A stretch of DNA of 18,517 nt from Marinoscillum sp964351885 (lineage in GTDB: Bacteria; Bacteroidota; Bacteroidia; Cytophagales; Cyclobacteriaceae), in contig CAYGPP010000074.1 of assembly GCA_964351885.1 (NCBI GenBank), positions 1 through 18,517 on the forward strand. Direction: 5' to 3'. Each line of letters starts with the position of its first letter. The stretch's first letter is position 1. Shown here piece by piece: positions 5,482 to 13,110 of this stretch. The translations under genes and the position numbers were made by a program. The notes under the pieces were generated by a model. It saw only the letters and a list, made by a program, of their open reading frames with translations. It was not told where the DNA came from and ran no database searches.

Positions 5482-6795
5482 ATGAATAGTACGCTTACCA
5501 TAGAAGAAACCATCACAAAGAAGCTCAGTAAAACGATATCTGATCAGAATTCAACTCCCGAAAAGTTATCTACACTAAAATCTGAAGCGCTTAAGAGATT
5601 TTCAGAAATCGGATTACCGAGCAAGAAAAGTGAGGCCTATAAATACACTCCTATTACCAGAATACTGAACAAACAATTTCAGTTAGAAATAGGCAATAAT
5701 TTATCAGCTTTCACGGATGAAGAAATTACTAAGAACTTTTATCCGATAGAAGAAGCCAACCATTTGGTTTTCATTAATGGGAATTATGATTCGTCATATT
5801 CCGCTATTCGCAGTAAGAATGAAAGTCTAAGCATCTTGGCCATAAATGCAGCAACTGTTGAGAAAAATGCATCCCTTGCTTCATTGGTGAATCAATCTAA
5901 AGGCTCTGAAAAAGACCCATTTGCTCAACTCAATATGTCTTCTTTTGATACTGGAGTGCTATTGTCAATATCTAAAAATGCAGATGTCATTCCAACTTTC
6001 ATCTATCACTTTGTAGATGCAAGCAATGAAAATGCGATCGTCTATCCACGTATTGCGATCATAAGTGAAACCGGTTCTCGAATTTCGGTTTATGAAAGAA
6101 CCGTCATTAAAGGAAATTCTACCGCTTTGAACATTGGTATTCTGGAGGCACAAGTAGCGAAAAATGCTGAATTAAGATATACTAAGATTCAAAATTACGC
6201 ATCTAATTTTCATAGTATAGAAGGGATATATGGTGAGCAATCGGATGATTCGAGGTTTTACACCAATACTTACTCATTCAACGGGGCGGTAATTAGAAAC
6301 AATATTTTCATTACTGTAAATGGTGAGAATTCAGAAGTTCATATGAACGGGCTTTATCAACTATCTGGGAAAAGTCATGTAGACAATAACACTTCTGTGG
6401 ACCATGTAAAACCCAATTGCTATAGCAATGAAGTTTATAAAGGGATTCTTGACGAGAACTCACGTGGTGTCTTCAACGGAAAAATCTATGTAAGACAGGC
6501 AGCACAAAAGACCAACGCTTTCCAATCGAATAACAATATCCTGCTTTCTGAGGATGCGATCATCAATACCAAACCTCAATTAGAGATCTGGGCTGATGAT
6601 GTGAAGTGTTCACATGGTTGTACTACAGGACAACTAGATGAAGAGGCTATTTTCTATTTGCGATCACGGGGAATTTCTAAAACCCGTGCTAAAGCTTTAA
6701 TGTTGAATGCATTCGCAAATGAGACACTAGAACAAGTAAAAGAGGAATTAGTGCGTGACGAAATACAAGAGATCATAACTAACAAGTTGGGATGA
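5482..6795 (+). CDS. sufD: SufD, Fe-S cluster scaffold subunit
   Basis: A paralogue of SufB, 437 residues, that pairs with it in the SufBC2D complex and contributes a ligand to the nascent cluster. The N-terminal helical part (about 1-90) is followed by the beta-helix core. The C-terminal signature DDVKCSHGCTTGQLDEEAIF is clear. H378 in CSHG corresponds to E. coli H360, the cluster ligand, and C376 to E. coli C358. A further cysteine, C380, sits two residues past the histidine. The SVDHVKPNCYSNEVYKG and GRVFNGKIYVRQ-like segments of the family are present. The stop overlaps the sufS start by 4 bp (ATGA), suggesting translational coupling of scaffold and desulfurase. Confidence 0.96.
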   Translation: MNSTLTIEETITKKLSKTISDQNSTPEKLSTLKSEALKRFSEIGLPSKKSEAYKYTPITRILNKQFQLEIGNNLSAFTDEEITKNFYPIEEANHLVFINGNYDSSYSAIRSKNESLSILAINAATVEKNASLASLVNQSKGSEKDPFAQLNMSSFDTGVLLSISKNADVIPTFIYHFVDASNENAIVYPRIAIISETGSRISVYERTVIKGNSTALNIGILEAQVAKNAELRYTKIQNYASNFHSIEGIYGEQSDDSRFYTNTYSFNGAVIRNNIFITVNGENSEVHMNGLYQLSGKSHVDNNTSVDHVKPNCYSNEVYKGILDENSRGVFNGKIYVRQAAQKTNAFQSNNNILLSEDAIINTKPQLEIWADDVKCSHGCTTGQLDEEAIFYLRSRGISKTRAKALMLNAFANETLEQVKEELVRDEIQEIITNKLG

Positions 6796-8027
6796 TGATG
6801 ACAGCAGAGAAGACTTCAATAACTGAAATTAGGAAGCAGTTTCCTGTTCTTGATCAGTCGGTCAATGGAAAGCCGTTGATTTACTTCGATAACGCTGCGA
6901 CTTCTCAAACTCCGCAATCTGTAATAGATGCCTTGAGTCATTATTACCAAAGGGATAATGCAAATATCCATCGCGGTATTCACACCTTGGCTGAGCGCGC
7001 CACAACTGCTTATGAGGATACGCGCAAAGCCATTCAGAATTTCATTAATGCAAACGAAGTAGAAGAGGTAATATTCACTAAGGGAACGACCGAAGGAATC
7101 AACCTTGTGGCGCATTCTTACGGTAGAAAATTCCTCAAGGAAGGCGATGAAATCATCATTACTGGCATGGAGCATCACTCCAACATAGTGCCATGGCAGA
7201 TACTATGTAAGCAAACTGGTGCAGTGCTGAAGGTGGTACCTGTCCAACCCAATGGAACTATCAATCTAGCTGACTTTGAAAATCTCTTGAGTTCCAAAAC
7301 CAAATTGGTTTCTGTTGTCTACATCAGCAATACACTTGGTACTATCAATCCAGTGTCCGAGATTATCGCAAAAGCGCACGAAGCTGGTGCAAAGGTTCTC
7401 TTAGATGCAGCGCAAGCCGCACCACATCAACAGCTAGATGTACAAAAACTAGATTGTGATTTCATGGCTTTCTCTGGTCACAAAATGTATGGACCAACTG
7501 GAGTTGGGATTTTGTACGGGAAACGTAATGTTTTGGAGTCCATGGACCCTTATCAAGGAGGAGGTGAAATGATCAAGGATGTTACATTTGCAGAAACTAC
7601 ATACAATGACATTCCTTACAAATTTGAAGCAGGCACGCCCAATATTGCTGATGTTGTTGCTCTGAAGGCCGCTATTGAATTTATTGAAGAAATTGGGCTC
7701 GAAACTATTCAGAATCAAGAAAACGAGTTGCTGGCATATGCCAAAAATCAATTAAGCGCGATAGATGGCTTTCGCCCTATCGGAACTGCCGATAACAAAG
7801 CTTCTGTAATTTCCTTTTTGATCGACGGTATTCATCCATTTGATCTTGGCATGCTCTTAGACGCTAAAGGAATAGCAGTAAGAACAGGACATCACTGCAC
7901 CCAGCCATTAATGGATCATTTTAAGATTGAAGGAACGGTTAGAGCCTCTTTCGCCGTGTACAATACCAAAGAAGAGATTGATCAGTTTGTATTAGCATTG
8001 TCGGATATTGTAAACAAATTCGGATGA
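6792..8027 (+). CDS. sufS: SufS, group II cysteine desulfurase
   Basis: A PLP enzyme that converts L-cysteine to L-alanine and leaves persulfide sulfur on its active-site cysteine for SufE. It has 411 residues in the class V aminotransferase fold. Visible features are the start FDNAATSQTP (about 33-42), H128 in GMEHHSN stacking over PLP, D205 in LLDAAQ binding the pyridine nitrogen, the PLP lysine K231 in FSGHKMYGPTG, GTPN at 281-284, the active cysteine C369 in RTGHHCTQP, and the terminal VRASFAVYN with R384. RxGHHC is the group II (SufS/CsdA) form, as opposed to the IscS loop. Three ATG codons in a row (6792, 6795, 6798) open the gene and all are usable; the first gives the 4-bp overlap with sufD. 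The gene in turn overlaps sufE by 4 bp. Confidence 0.97.
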   Translation: MMMTAEKTSITEIRKQFPVLDQSVNGKPLIYFDNAATSQTPQSVIDALSHYYQRDNANIHRGIHTLAERATTAYEDTRKAIQNFINANEVEEVIFTKGTTEGINLVAHSYGRKFLKEGDEIIITGMEHHSNIVPWQILCKQTGAVLKVVPVQPNGTINLADFENLLSSKTKLVSVVYISNTLGTINPVSEIIAKAHEAGAKVLLDAAQAAPHQQLDVQKLDCDFMAFSGHKMYGPTGVGILYGKRNVLESMDPYQGGGEMIKDVTFAETTYNDIPYKFEAGTPNIADVVALKAAIEFIEEIGLETIQNQENELLAYAKNQLSAIDGFRPIGTADNKASVISFLIDGIHPFDLGMLLDAKGIAVRTGHHCTQPLMDHFKIEGTVRASFAVYNTKEEIDQFVLALSDIVNKFG

Positions 8028-8464
8028 GCACGATAGTAGAAAAGGAACAAGAAATAATAGAAGAGTTTACCCTTCTTGACGGTGACATGGAAATGACAAT
8101 CAACTACGTCATGGAGCTCGGTGAACAATTGCCAGAAATGGCTGAAGAATTGAAGACCGAGGATCGAGTTGTCAAGGGTTGTCAAAGTAAAGTTTGGATG
8201 GATGCCAAACTTGATGCGAATGGAATGGTAGAATTCAAAGCAGATAGTAATACAGCAGTCACCAAGGGTCTTGTTAGTCTTTTGGTCAGAGTACTATCCA
8301 ATCAAAAGCCTGAGATAGTAATAAACTCGAACTTAAGCTTTCCGTCGCAAATAGGAATGAATCGATTTATAGGAACACAACGATCTAATGGATTCAACGC
8401 AATGATCAAACAAATGAAACTTTACGCGCTTGCTCTTAGTTCTAAAACGCAAGCCAACACCTAG
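8024..8464 (+). CDS. sufE: SufE, sulfur acceptor for SufS
   Basis: A 146-residue cytoplasmic protein that takes persulfide sulfur from SufS, stimulates its activity and delivers the sulfur to SufB. The family signature VVKGCQSKVWMDA is visible. C53 is the persulfide-carrying cysteine, at nearly the same position as E. coli C51. Other family features are the opening EKEQEIIEEFTLLD, INYVMELGEQLP, and the late IGMNRFIGTQRSNGFNAMI segment. The start codon overlaps the sufS stop (ATGA), so desulfurase and acceptor are likely made in a fixed ratio. Two bases separate its stop from the next start. Confidence 0.96.
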   Translation: MSTIVEKEQEIIEEFTLLDGDMEMTINYVMELGEQLPEMAEELKTEDRVVKGCQSKVWMDAKLDANGMVEFKADSNTAVTKGLVSLLVRVLSNQKPEIVINSNLSFPSQIGMNRFIGTQRSNGFNAMIKQMKLYALALSSKTQANT

Positions 8465-8466
8465 AG

Positions 8467-8802
8467 ATGCAAGAGAATAAAACAATAGCAAATACAGATA
8501 CAGAGCTCAAAGAAAAAGTGGTTAATGCGATCAAAGAAGTTTTTGACCCTGAGATTCCTGTGGATGTATATGAATTGGGATTGATTTATGAAATCAACAT
8601 ATTCCCAATCAATAATGTACATGTATTAATGACATTGACTTCACCTGCTTGTCCTTCTGCTGAAGAGATCCCGGGTGAAATTAAGATGAGAATTAAGGAA
8701 GTAGAAGAAATAAACGACGTGGAAGTAGAGGTGACTTTTGATCCTCCATACGCTACTGAGATGATGTCAGAAGCTGCCAAGCTTGAGCTTGGGTTTATGT
8801 AG
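8467..8802 (+). CDS. sufT: SufT-like DUF59/MIP18 family Fe-S assembly protein
   Basis: A 111-residue MIP18-family (DUF59) protein. Family members such as SufT and the eukaryotic CIA protein act in Fe-S cluster maturation and are often encoded in SUF operons. Visible features are DPEIPVDVYELGLIYEI at about 27-43, the conserved cysteine C62 in LTSPACPSAEEIP, and the C-terminal FDPPYATEMMSEAAKLELG. It consists of the single domain only, with no Mrp-type ATPase fused. It begins 2 bp after the sufE stop, so it is part of the same transcript. The likely role is maturation or carriage of clusters to targets, inferred from family and position. Confidence 0.92.
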   Translation: MQENKTIANTDTELKEKVVNAIKEVFDPEIPVDVYELGLIYEINIFPINNVHVLMTLTSPACPSAEEIPGEIKMRIKEVEEINDVEVEVTFDPPYATEMMSEAAKLELGFM

Positions 8803-8836
8803 AAGAGAGTATTAGGAATAATTAATATAAAACACA

Positions 8837-9253
8837 ATGTATCCAGAACAATTAGTAGCACCGATGCGAAACGAACTTACTGCGGTTGGTTTCGAGGAGC
8901 TTAAAAATAAAGAAGCAGTTGAGAATCATTTCAAAGATCATAAGGGAACTTCCCTTGTGGTAATTAACTCAGTTTGTGGTTGTGCTGCAGGAACTGCAAG
9001 GCCAGGCGTTACCACCGCATTGAATCTGAGTGCTAAAAAACCAGATCATTTGACAACAGTCTTTGCCGGTGTGGATTTCGAAGCAACTGAGAAAGTTCGT
9101 GAATTGACACTTCCTTTTCCTCCTTCTTCACCAGCAATTGCGCTATTCAAAGATGGAGAATTAGCTCACTTCGTAGAGAGACATCACATTGAAGGAAGAT
9201 CAGCTGAAATGATCGGAAATCACTTAGTAGAAGTTTTTAAAGAATTCTGTTAA
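8837..9253 (+). CDS. BrxA/BrxB family bacilliredoxin (YphP/YqiW type)
   Basis: A 138-residue thioredoxin-fold protein of the bacilliredoxin family (DUF1094). The family's CGC motif is visible as C47-G48-C49 in NSVCGCAAGTARPGV, with the following ALFKDGELAHFVERHHIEGR typical of the C-terminal half. A last-residue region cysteine (C138) is also present. In Bacillus these proteins remove bacillithiol from S-bacillithiolated proteins, and the first CGC cysteine attacks the mixed disulfide. Whether this organism makes bacillithiol is not visible here. It lies 34 bp after sufT and before a strong terminator, so it is the last gene of the SUF operon. A role in keeping Fe-S assembly cysteines reduced is an inference from context. 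Confidence 0.93.
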   Translation: MYPEQLVAPMRNELTAVGFEELKNKEAVENHFKDHKGTSLVVINSVCGCAAGTARPGVTTALNLSAKKPDHLTTVFAGVDFEATEKVRELTLPFPPSSPAIALFKDGELAHFVERHHIEGRSAEMIGNHLVEVFKEFC

Positions 9254-9273
9254 TCAGAATTCAAATCATCAAA

Positions 9274-9304
9274 AAGGGCTGTGAATCGTTGATTCACAGC
9301 CCTT
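9274..9304. terminator. Bidirectional terminator between the SUF operon and the outer-membrane protein gene
   Basis: A 14-bp perfect stem, AAGGGCTGTGAATC (9274-9287) with GATTCACAGCCCTT (9291-9304), closes on a 3-nt loop. On the minus strand the hairpin runs into TTTTTGATG, a U-tract. On the plus strand it is followed by AGTCTTTTG. It lies between two convergent stop codons and can serve both. Confidence 0.9.
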
Positions 9305-9331
9305 AGTCTTTTGTACTAGTTTAGTGAAGGC

Positions 9332-9937
9332 TTACCTTCCTACACCAAAAAGCTTGTACCCAATAGCTAATTGGAAAGTTCTATTTTTCGTTTCCCCCAC
9401 CCCGGCAAGATTGTTGACATCCGACAGACCTAATACATACCTAGCCGACAAGTTCAGACCAAAAGGTGCATCCCAGCCAAGACCAAAAGCTGCACTCATG
9501 TCGGCATCTTTGTAGCTGTCTTTGCTAATAGTAGTCGTACCGCCACTTCCATCAGACACTTCACCATCAACTGACATCAATAAGCCAAACTGCGGGCCAG
9601 CCTGAAGATTGATGCCCAATGGTAAGTAGAACTTCAATAAAATAGGAATATCGAGATAAACGAAATCTTGAGAAAGATCCTGAGAAAGGCCTGAAATCGA
9701 AACCTCTGTCCCTCTTACCGAATAAAGCACTTCAGGCTGAATGCCAATATTCAAAACCTTAATCAAACCATAAGCCCCAAAATGATAGCCAGTTGTTGAA
9801 TTATAAGTTGCTCCAATATCGTTTCGGTCGATATTAGCGATGTTTAATCCACCTTTGAGTCCGATGGCAACTTTCGCTTGTGAAAAGCCAACAAGCGATA
9901 CAGCCATTACGGCTAAGAATAAAGATATTTTTTTCAT
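9332..9937 (-). CDS. Outer-membrane beta-barrel protein, PorT-like
   Basis: A 201-residue protein with an N-terminal signal peptide (MKKISLFLAVMAVSLVGFSQ, cleavage near residues 18-20), followed by alternating beta strands with glycine and aromatic residues typical of the Bacteroidota small outer-membrane barrel family (OMP_b-brl_2, PorT-like). Examples are VAIGLKGGLNIANI, LNIGIQPEVLYSVRG, VYLDIPILLKFYLPLGINLQAGPQFG and FQLAIGYKLFG at the end. IDIPILLK-like and AGPQFG segments are recurrent in this family. The ATG at 9937 (ATG-AAA-AAA) is chosen; an in-frame ATG two codons upstream (9943) is almost equally good, and a longer start at 9970 would spoil the signal peptide. The gene has its own promoter-like element and is monocistronic. 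The ligand or function is unknown. Confidence 0.85.
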   Translation of the reverse strand: MKKISLFLAVMAVSLVGFSQAKVAIGLKGGLNIANIDRNDIGATYNSTTGYHFGAYGLIKVLNIGIQPEVLYSVRGTEVSISGLSQDLSQDFVYLDIPILLKFYLPLGINLQAGPQFGLLMSVDGEVSDGSGGTTTISKDSYKDADMSAAFGLGWDAPFGLNLSARYVLGLSDVNNLAGVGETKNRTFQLAIGYKLFGVGR

Positions 9938-9983
9938 GGTCATATTGTTAATATTCAAAAGCAAGATCATAGAAATCTCGGAG

Positions 9984-10012
9984 CAAGCATACTAATTTCT
10001 CAAAAAAATCAA
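9984..10012 (-). promoter_or_regulatory. Promoter-like pair upstream of the outer-membrane protein gene
   Basis: On the minus strand TTG (10010-10012), 18 nt, then TATGCTTG (9984-9991) fits the Bacteroidota TTG/TAnnTTTG promoter with one mismatch in the -7 box. It would give a leader of about 40 nt before the ATG at 9937. Confidence 0.4.
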
Positions 10013-10023
10013 CTCCGATCAAC

Positions 10024-10055
10024 AAAAAAACGCCCGACACTTAACGAGTCAGGCG
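10024..10055 (-). terminator. Rho-independent terminator of the tyrosine-rich lipoprotein gene
   Basis: An imperfect hairpin: CGCCcGAC (10031-10038) pairs with GTCaGGCG (10048-10055), with one C-A mismatch. On the minus strand it is followed by TTTTTTT (10024-10030). It lies 27 bp past the stop of the upstream minus-strand gene. Confidence 0.75.
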
Positions 10056-10082
10056 CATATATTTTACCATCAAAGGTTATAA

Positions 10083-11018
10083 TCAAGGTAAAGACAATTC
10101 ACCTCTATCATTCCAATTGATCTCTCCAAAGTTGAAAACACCCTCTCCCGCACCATCAAGTAATGCCTGAGCATCTATAGTGAAAGTAATCGCATCTCCG
10201 CTCGCTAATGCAATGGGCTCATCAAACGCTACCGTTTGATTAAATCCTCCCTCTTGATTATAACTATACATATTGATGTACATAGATTTCAAAGTCTGCG
10301 GCATTACATAAAGCGTTCTCTCTCTATTCCACTCATCCAGGTATGCACTCGCATAGGTATATCCATATTCATCCTCAGTCAATGACGCTTCATCAAAACT
10401 ATAAGCCCAAACATCATCAGACGCTAAGGCCATTTCAATACCAGCTTCAGTTAATGCTTGGTTATTCTTCAATTTGAAAGTCACCTTAGCAGAAACGTTT
10501 GTCATATCAATTTCAACCACTTGATCCTCTTCTTCTAAGGTAAAATCAACTTTACCTACATAGATAGGCCCTTCACTCATGGTGAATCCTGGTATGGTCA
10601 ATTGATTACTAGCTACGAATCCCATCGAATCTTCGATACCTTCTTGATAATAATCCTCATAATAGTAGTAATAATAGAAGTCAGCTGTAACTGCCAATAG
10701 CTGATAGTTACCAGCCGAAAGGGAAGGAATCAGAATAGTATCTGGCACTAGTTGTTCATCATAATATCTATAGTACCGCGTTTCATGAACAATCTGATTT
10801 TCTTCATCAAGAATCATTACAGTAAGATTTTTCACGTCATCCGCACTTGATGCAACCCGACCATTTCCAGCTCTAAATTCATAGCTCAAAGATTGGTTAA
10901 TCCCTGTTACTAACATGCTCATTTCGCCAGAAGGTAACTCATCAGTTGGTTCAGCAGGCTCGCAAGCTGAGAAGAAAACCGCCAACACGGCCATCATTGT
11001 ATAGATTGTATTTTTCAT
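10083..11018 (-). CDS. Tyrosine-rich lipoprotein of unknown function
   Basis: A 311-residue lipoprotein. The signal peptide ends in FFSAC, giving a lipobox with lipidated C19. The mature start CEPAEPTDE is acidic, which in Bacteroidota can favour surface display, though it does not match a strict export signal. The rest is predicted beta-rich. An Ig- or transthyretin-like stretch at about 60-110 has DVKNLTVMILDEENQIV and ends LIPSLSAGNYQLLAVTAD, the pattern of Mfa2/FimB-type fimbrial anchor domains. A second half (about 165-285) has VSAKVTFKLKN and TLYVMPQTLKSMYINMYSY. Tyrosine is about 8 percent of residues and includes six in a row (115-120) followed by EDYY. The resemblance to Mfa2/FimB is structural and tentative; no pilin gene is adjacent. 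It has its own terminator, and the gap to the upstream Uup gene is 92 bp. Confidence 0.75.
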   Translation of the reverse strand: MKNTIYTMMAVLAVFFSACEPAEPTDELPSGEMSMLVTGINQSLSYEFRAGNGRVASSADDVKNLTVMILDEENQIVHETRYYRYYDEQLVPDTILIPSLSAGNYQLLAVTADFYYYYYYEDYYQEGIEDSMGFVASNQLTIPGFTMSEGPIYVGKVDFTLEEEDQVVEIDMTNVSAKVTFKLKNNQALTEAGIEMALASDDVWAYSFDEASLTEDEYGYTYASAYLDEWNRERTLYVMPQTLKSMYINMYSYNQEGGFNQTVAFDEPIALASGDAITFTIDAQALLDGAGEGVFNFGEINWNDRGELSLP

Positions 11019-11110
11019 AATTGTAGGGGTATAGCAGCGTAATTTAACTAAAATAAGTTCAATTGTTTGTCATAAGTCTAAGACATCCCCAACAGCTAAT
11101 TGGTTGGAAA

Positions 11111-12997
11111 TCAAGCTCCTGACTTTTCGCTAAGCTCCAACCAGCGTAATTCTTTCTCTTCAATAGTGGCCTTAATTTTCTCTAGTTCCTCACCGAGAGA
11201 CTGCAATTCTTCAAAGTCAGTTTTACCGTTCATCGATTCACCAACCTTATCTTTCTTAATCTCCAGCTTTGCAATCTCACCCTCTAAACTGTCAAATTCT
11301 CTTTGTTCATTGTAAGACAACTTGACAACAGTGGACTTATTTGATTCTTGTTGATTATCAGCCTTGGCATTTTTGTTGGCTTTCTTGGGGGAAAACATGT
11401 CTTTCTTAAATCCACCCTCTTCACGGAAATCCGTGTAATTCCCAGGAAAGTCACGCACTTTCCCATCTCCTTCGAAAATGAATAAATGATCTGTCAACTT
11501 ATCCATGAAATACCTATCGTGAGACACAATCATCAGACACCCTTCAAAATTATCGAGGTAGTCTTCCAAGACATTCAGCGTCATCAAATCCAAATCATTG
11601 GTAGGTTCATCGAGAATTAAGAAATTAGGATTCTTCATGAGCACTCTCAAAAGCTGAAGTCTTCTCCGTTCTCCCCCGCTCAATTTCCCAACTACATTGA
11701 ATTGCATCTTTGGAGGGAAAAGAAATTGATTGAGTAATTGCGAAGCGGTGATGACTGAGCCATTGGCTAATTCGATCACCTCAGCTACTTCTTTGACTAC
11801 ATCAATTACTCTGCTATTCGGATTGAAAACCTGCTCCTCCTGAGTATAATAGCCAAACTTAGTAGTCTGTCCCACTTCTCTGTTTCCAGAATCAATCTCC
11901 ATCTCACCAATCAGCAAATTCAAGAAGGTTGATTTTCCTACGCCATTTGGTCCCACAATCCCTACACGCTCTTTTCGTTGGAATGTATAGTCAAAATCAT
12001 CCAAGATATTCACCTTCTCAAAGCGCTTGTAGACATGCTCCATTACGAGAATCTTCTTGCCCTGACGTTCGCCTTTGAGATTGACTTCCATCTCTGTACG
12101 TTGAACACCTTTCGAAGCTTTTTCCTTGGTATCGTAGAATGCCTCTATTCTAGACTTTGACTTAGTGCCACGAGCTTTTGGCTGCCTACGCATCCAGTCC
12201 AACTCCTTTCTTAGTAGGTTCTTTGCTTTATCCACTGATGAAGCATCCTGCGCCTCACGCTCTGCTTTCTTCTCTAGGAAGTTTTGATAGTTCCCTTTGT
12301 ATCTGAAAAGCTCACCATTGTCCAACTCCATGATTTCATTGGTGACACGATCTAGGAAATACCTATCGTGAGTCACCATCAATAAGGTCAAATTTGCTAC
12401 AGCCAAATAACTCTCTAACCATTCGATTACTTCCAGATCCAAATGGTTAGTTGGCTCATCAAGAATCAAAAGATCGGGCTTGACTACAAGTGCACGAGCC
12501 AGAGCTACGCGCTTGCGCTGACCACCCGAAAGCTCACCCATTTTCTGCTCCAAATCTTCAATTCCCAACTCTCCTAGCAGTTGTTTTACCTGACTCTCAT
12601 AGTCCCAAGCGTTAAGATTGTCCATTCGCTCTAGAAGCGGGGAAATATCGGGCGCATTCATCGGATCGACCGTTGCTTTATGCAAGGCAATTTCATAGTC
12701 TCTAATGACATTCAATTCCTCGATATCTTCAGCAAAAACGGCTTGCACTACATTGTCAGCATCATCAAACACCGGGTTCTGTGGAACCATTGAAACACGG
12801 ATACCTTTTCGAAACGAAACAGATCCCCTATCTGGCTGTTCCAATCCAGCGATGATCTTTAACAAAGTAGATTTTCCACAGCCATTCACACCGACCAGTG
12901 CAGCCTTTTGACCTTGGTCTAATCCCATCGTCAACTCTTCGAAGAGTTGCTTTTCGTCGTAGTTCTTAGCGAGATTTTCTACAGAGAGGTTATTCAT
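11111..12997 (-). CDS. uup: ABC-F family ATPase, Uup-like
   Basis: A 628-residue soluble protein with two ABC ATPase domains and no membrane segments. ABC-F proteins act on the ribosome or on nucleic acid. The first domain has GVNGCGKST at 36-44, LSGGQ at 156-160 and LLILDEPTNHLDL at 177-188. The second has GPNGVGKST at 349-357, LSGGE at 439-443 and LILDEPTNDLDL at 460-471. The inter-domain linker (about 240-310) is rich in charged residues, with RRQPKARGTKSKSRIEAF, as in the Uup/EttA group. The C-terminal tail (about 560-625) is a Lys/Glu-rich coiled coil, the Uup mark, linked to DNA or ribosome binding in E. coli Uup. It is not a membrane exporter. A role as an antibiotic-resistance ABC-F is possible but not indicated. 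A -7 box lies 4 bp before its ATG. Confidence 0.9.
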   Translation of the reverse strand: MNNLSVENLAKNYDEKQLFEELTMGLDQGQKAALVGVNGCGKSTLLKIIAGLEQPDRGSVSFRKGIRVSMVPQNPVFDDADNVVQAVFAEDIEELNVIRDYEIALHKATVDPMNAPDISPLLERMDNLNAWDYESQVKQLLGELGIEDLEQKMGELSGGQRKRVALARALVVKPDLLILDEPTNHLDLEVIEWLESYLAVANLTLLMVTHDRYFLDRVTNEIMELDNGELFRYKGNYQNFLEKKAEREAQDASSVDKAKNLLRKELDWMRRQPKARGTKSKSRIEAFYDTKEKASKGVQRTEMEVNLKGERQGKKILVMEHVYKRFEKVNILDDFDYTFQRKERVGIVGPNGVGKSTFLNLLIGEMEIDSGNREVGQTTKFGYYTQEEQVFNPNSRVIDVVKEVAEVIELANGSVITASQLLNQFLFPPKMQFNVVGKLSGGERRRLQLLRVLMKNPNFLILDEPTNDLDLMTLNVLEDYLDNFEGCLMIVSHDRYFMDKLTDHLFIFEGDGKVRDFPGNYTDFREEGGFKKDMFSPKKANKNAKADNQQESNKSTVVKLSYNEQREFDSLEGEIAKLEIKKDKVGESMNGKTDFEELQSLGEELEKIKATIEEKELRWLELSEKSGA

Positions 12998-13001
12998 GGC
13001 G

Positions 13002-13009
13002 CAAATGTA
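13002..13009 (-). promoter_or_regulatory. -7 box immediately upstream of the Uup start codon
   Basis: TACATTTG on the minus strand matches TAnnTTTG exactly and ends 4 bp before the ATG at 12997. Transcription would then start at or next to the start codon, giving a leaderless or near-leaderless message. No clear -33 TTG lies at the expected spacing. Confidence 0.45.
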
Positions 13010-13110
13010 TTGAGATAATCAGCCATTGATCACACCATGTCCGAACTTAGTACAATTTCCATATGATTTAGATAATCAATATGATAAGATTGCATCTTAA
13101 ACTCGTCACA

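Noticed and set aside
6816..7178. 120-codon minus-strand frame inside sufS
   Set aside because: It is antisense to the conserved PLP-enzyme sequence and has no family features.
10620..10690. The poly-tyrosine coding stretch as a slippery repeat or frameshift site
   Set aside because: The frame is intact on both sides, TAT and TAC codons are mixed, and the tract is interrupted by GAG GAT.
11085..11105. CCAAC/GTTGG inverted repeat after the Uup gene as a terminator
   Set aside because: The stem is only 5 bp and no U-tract follows on the minus strand.
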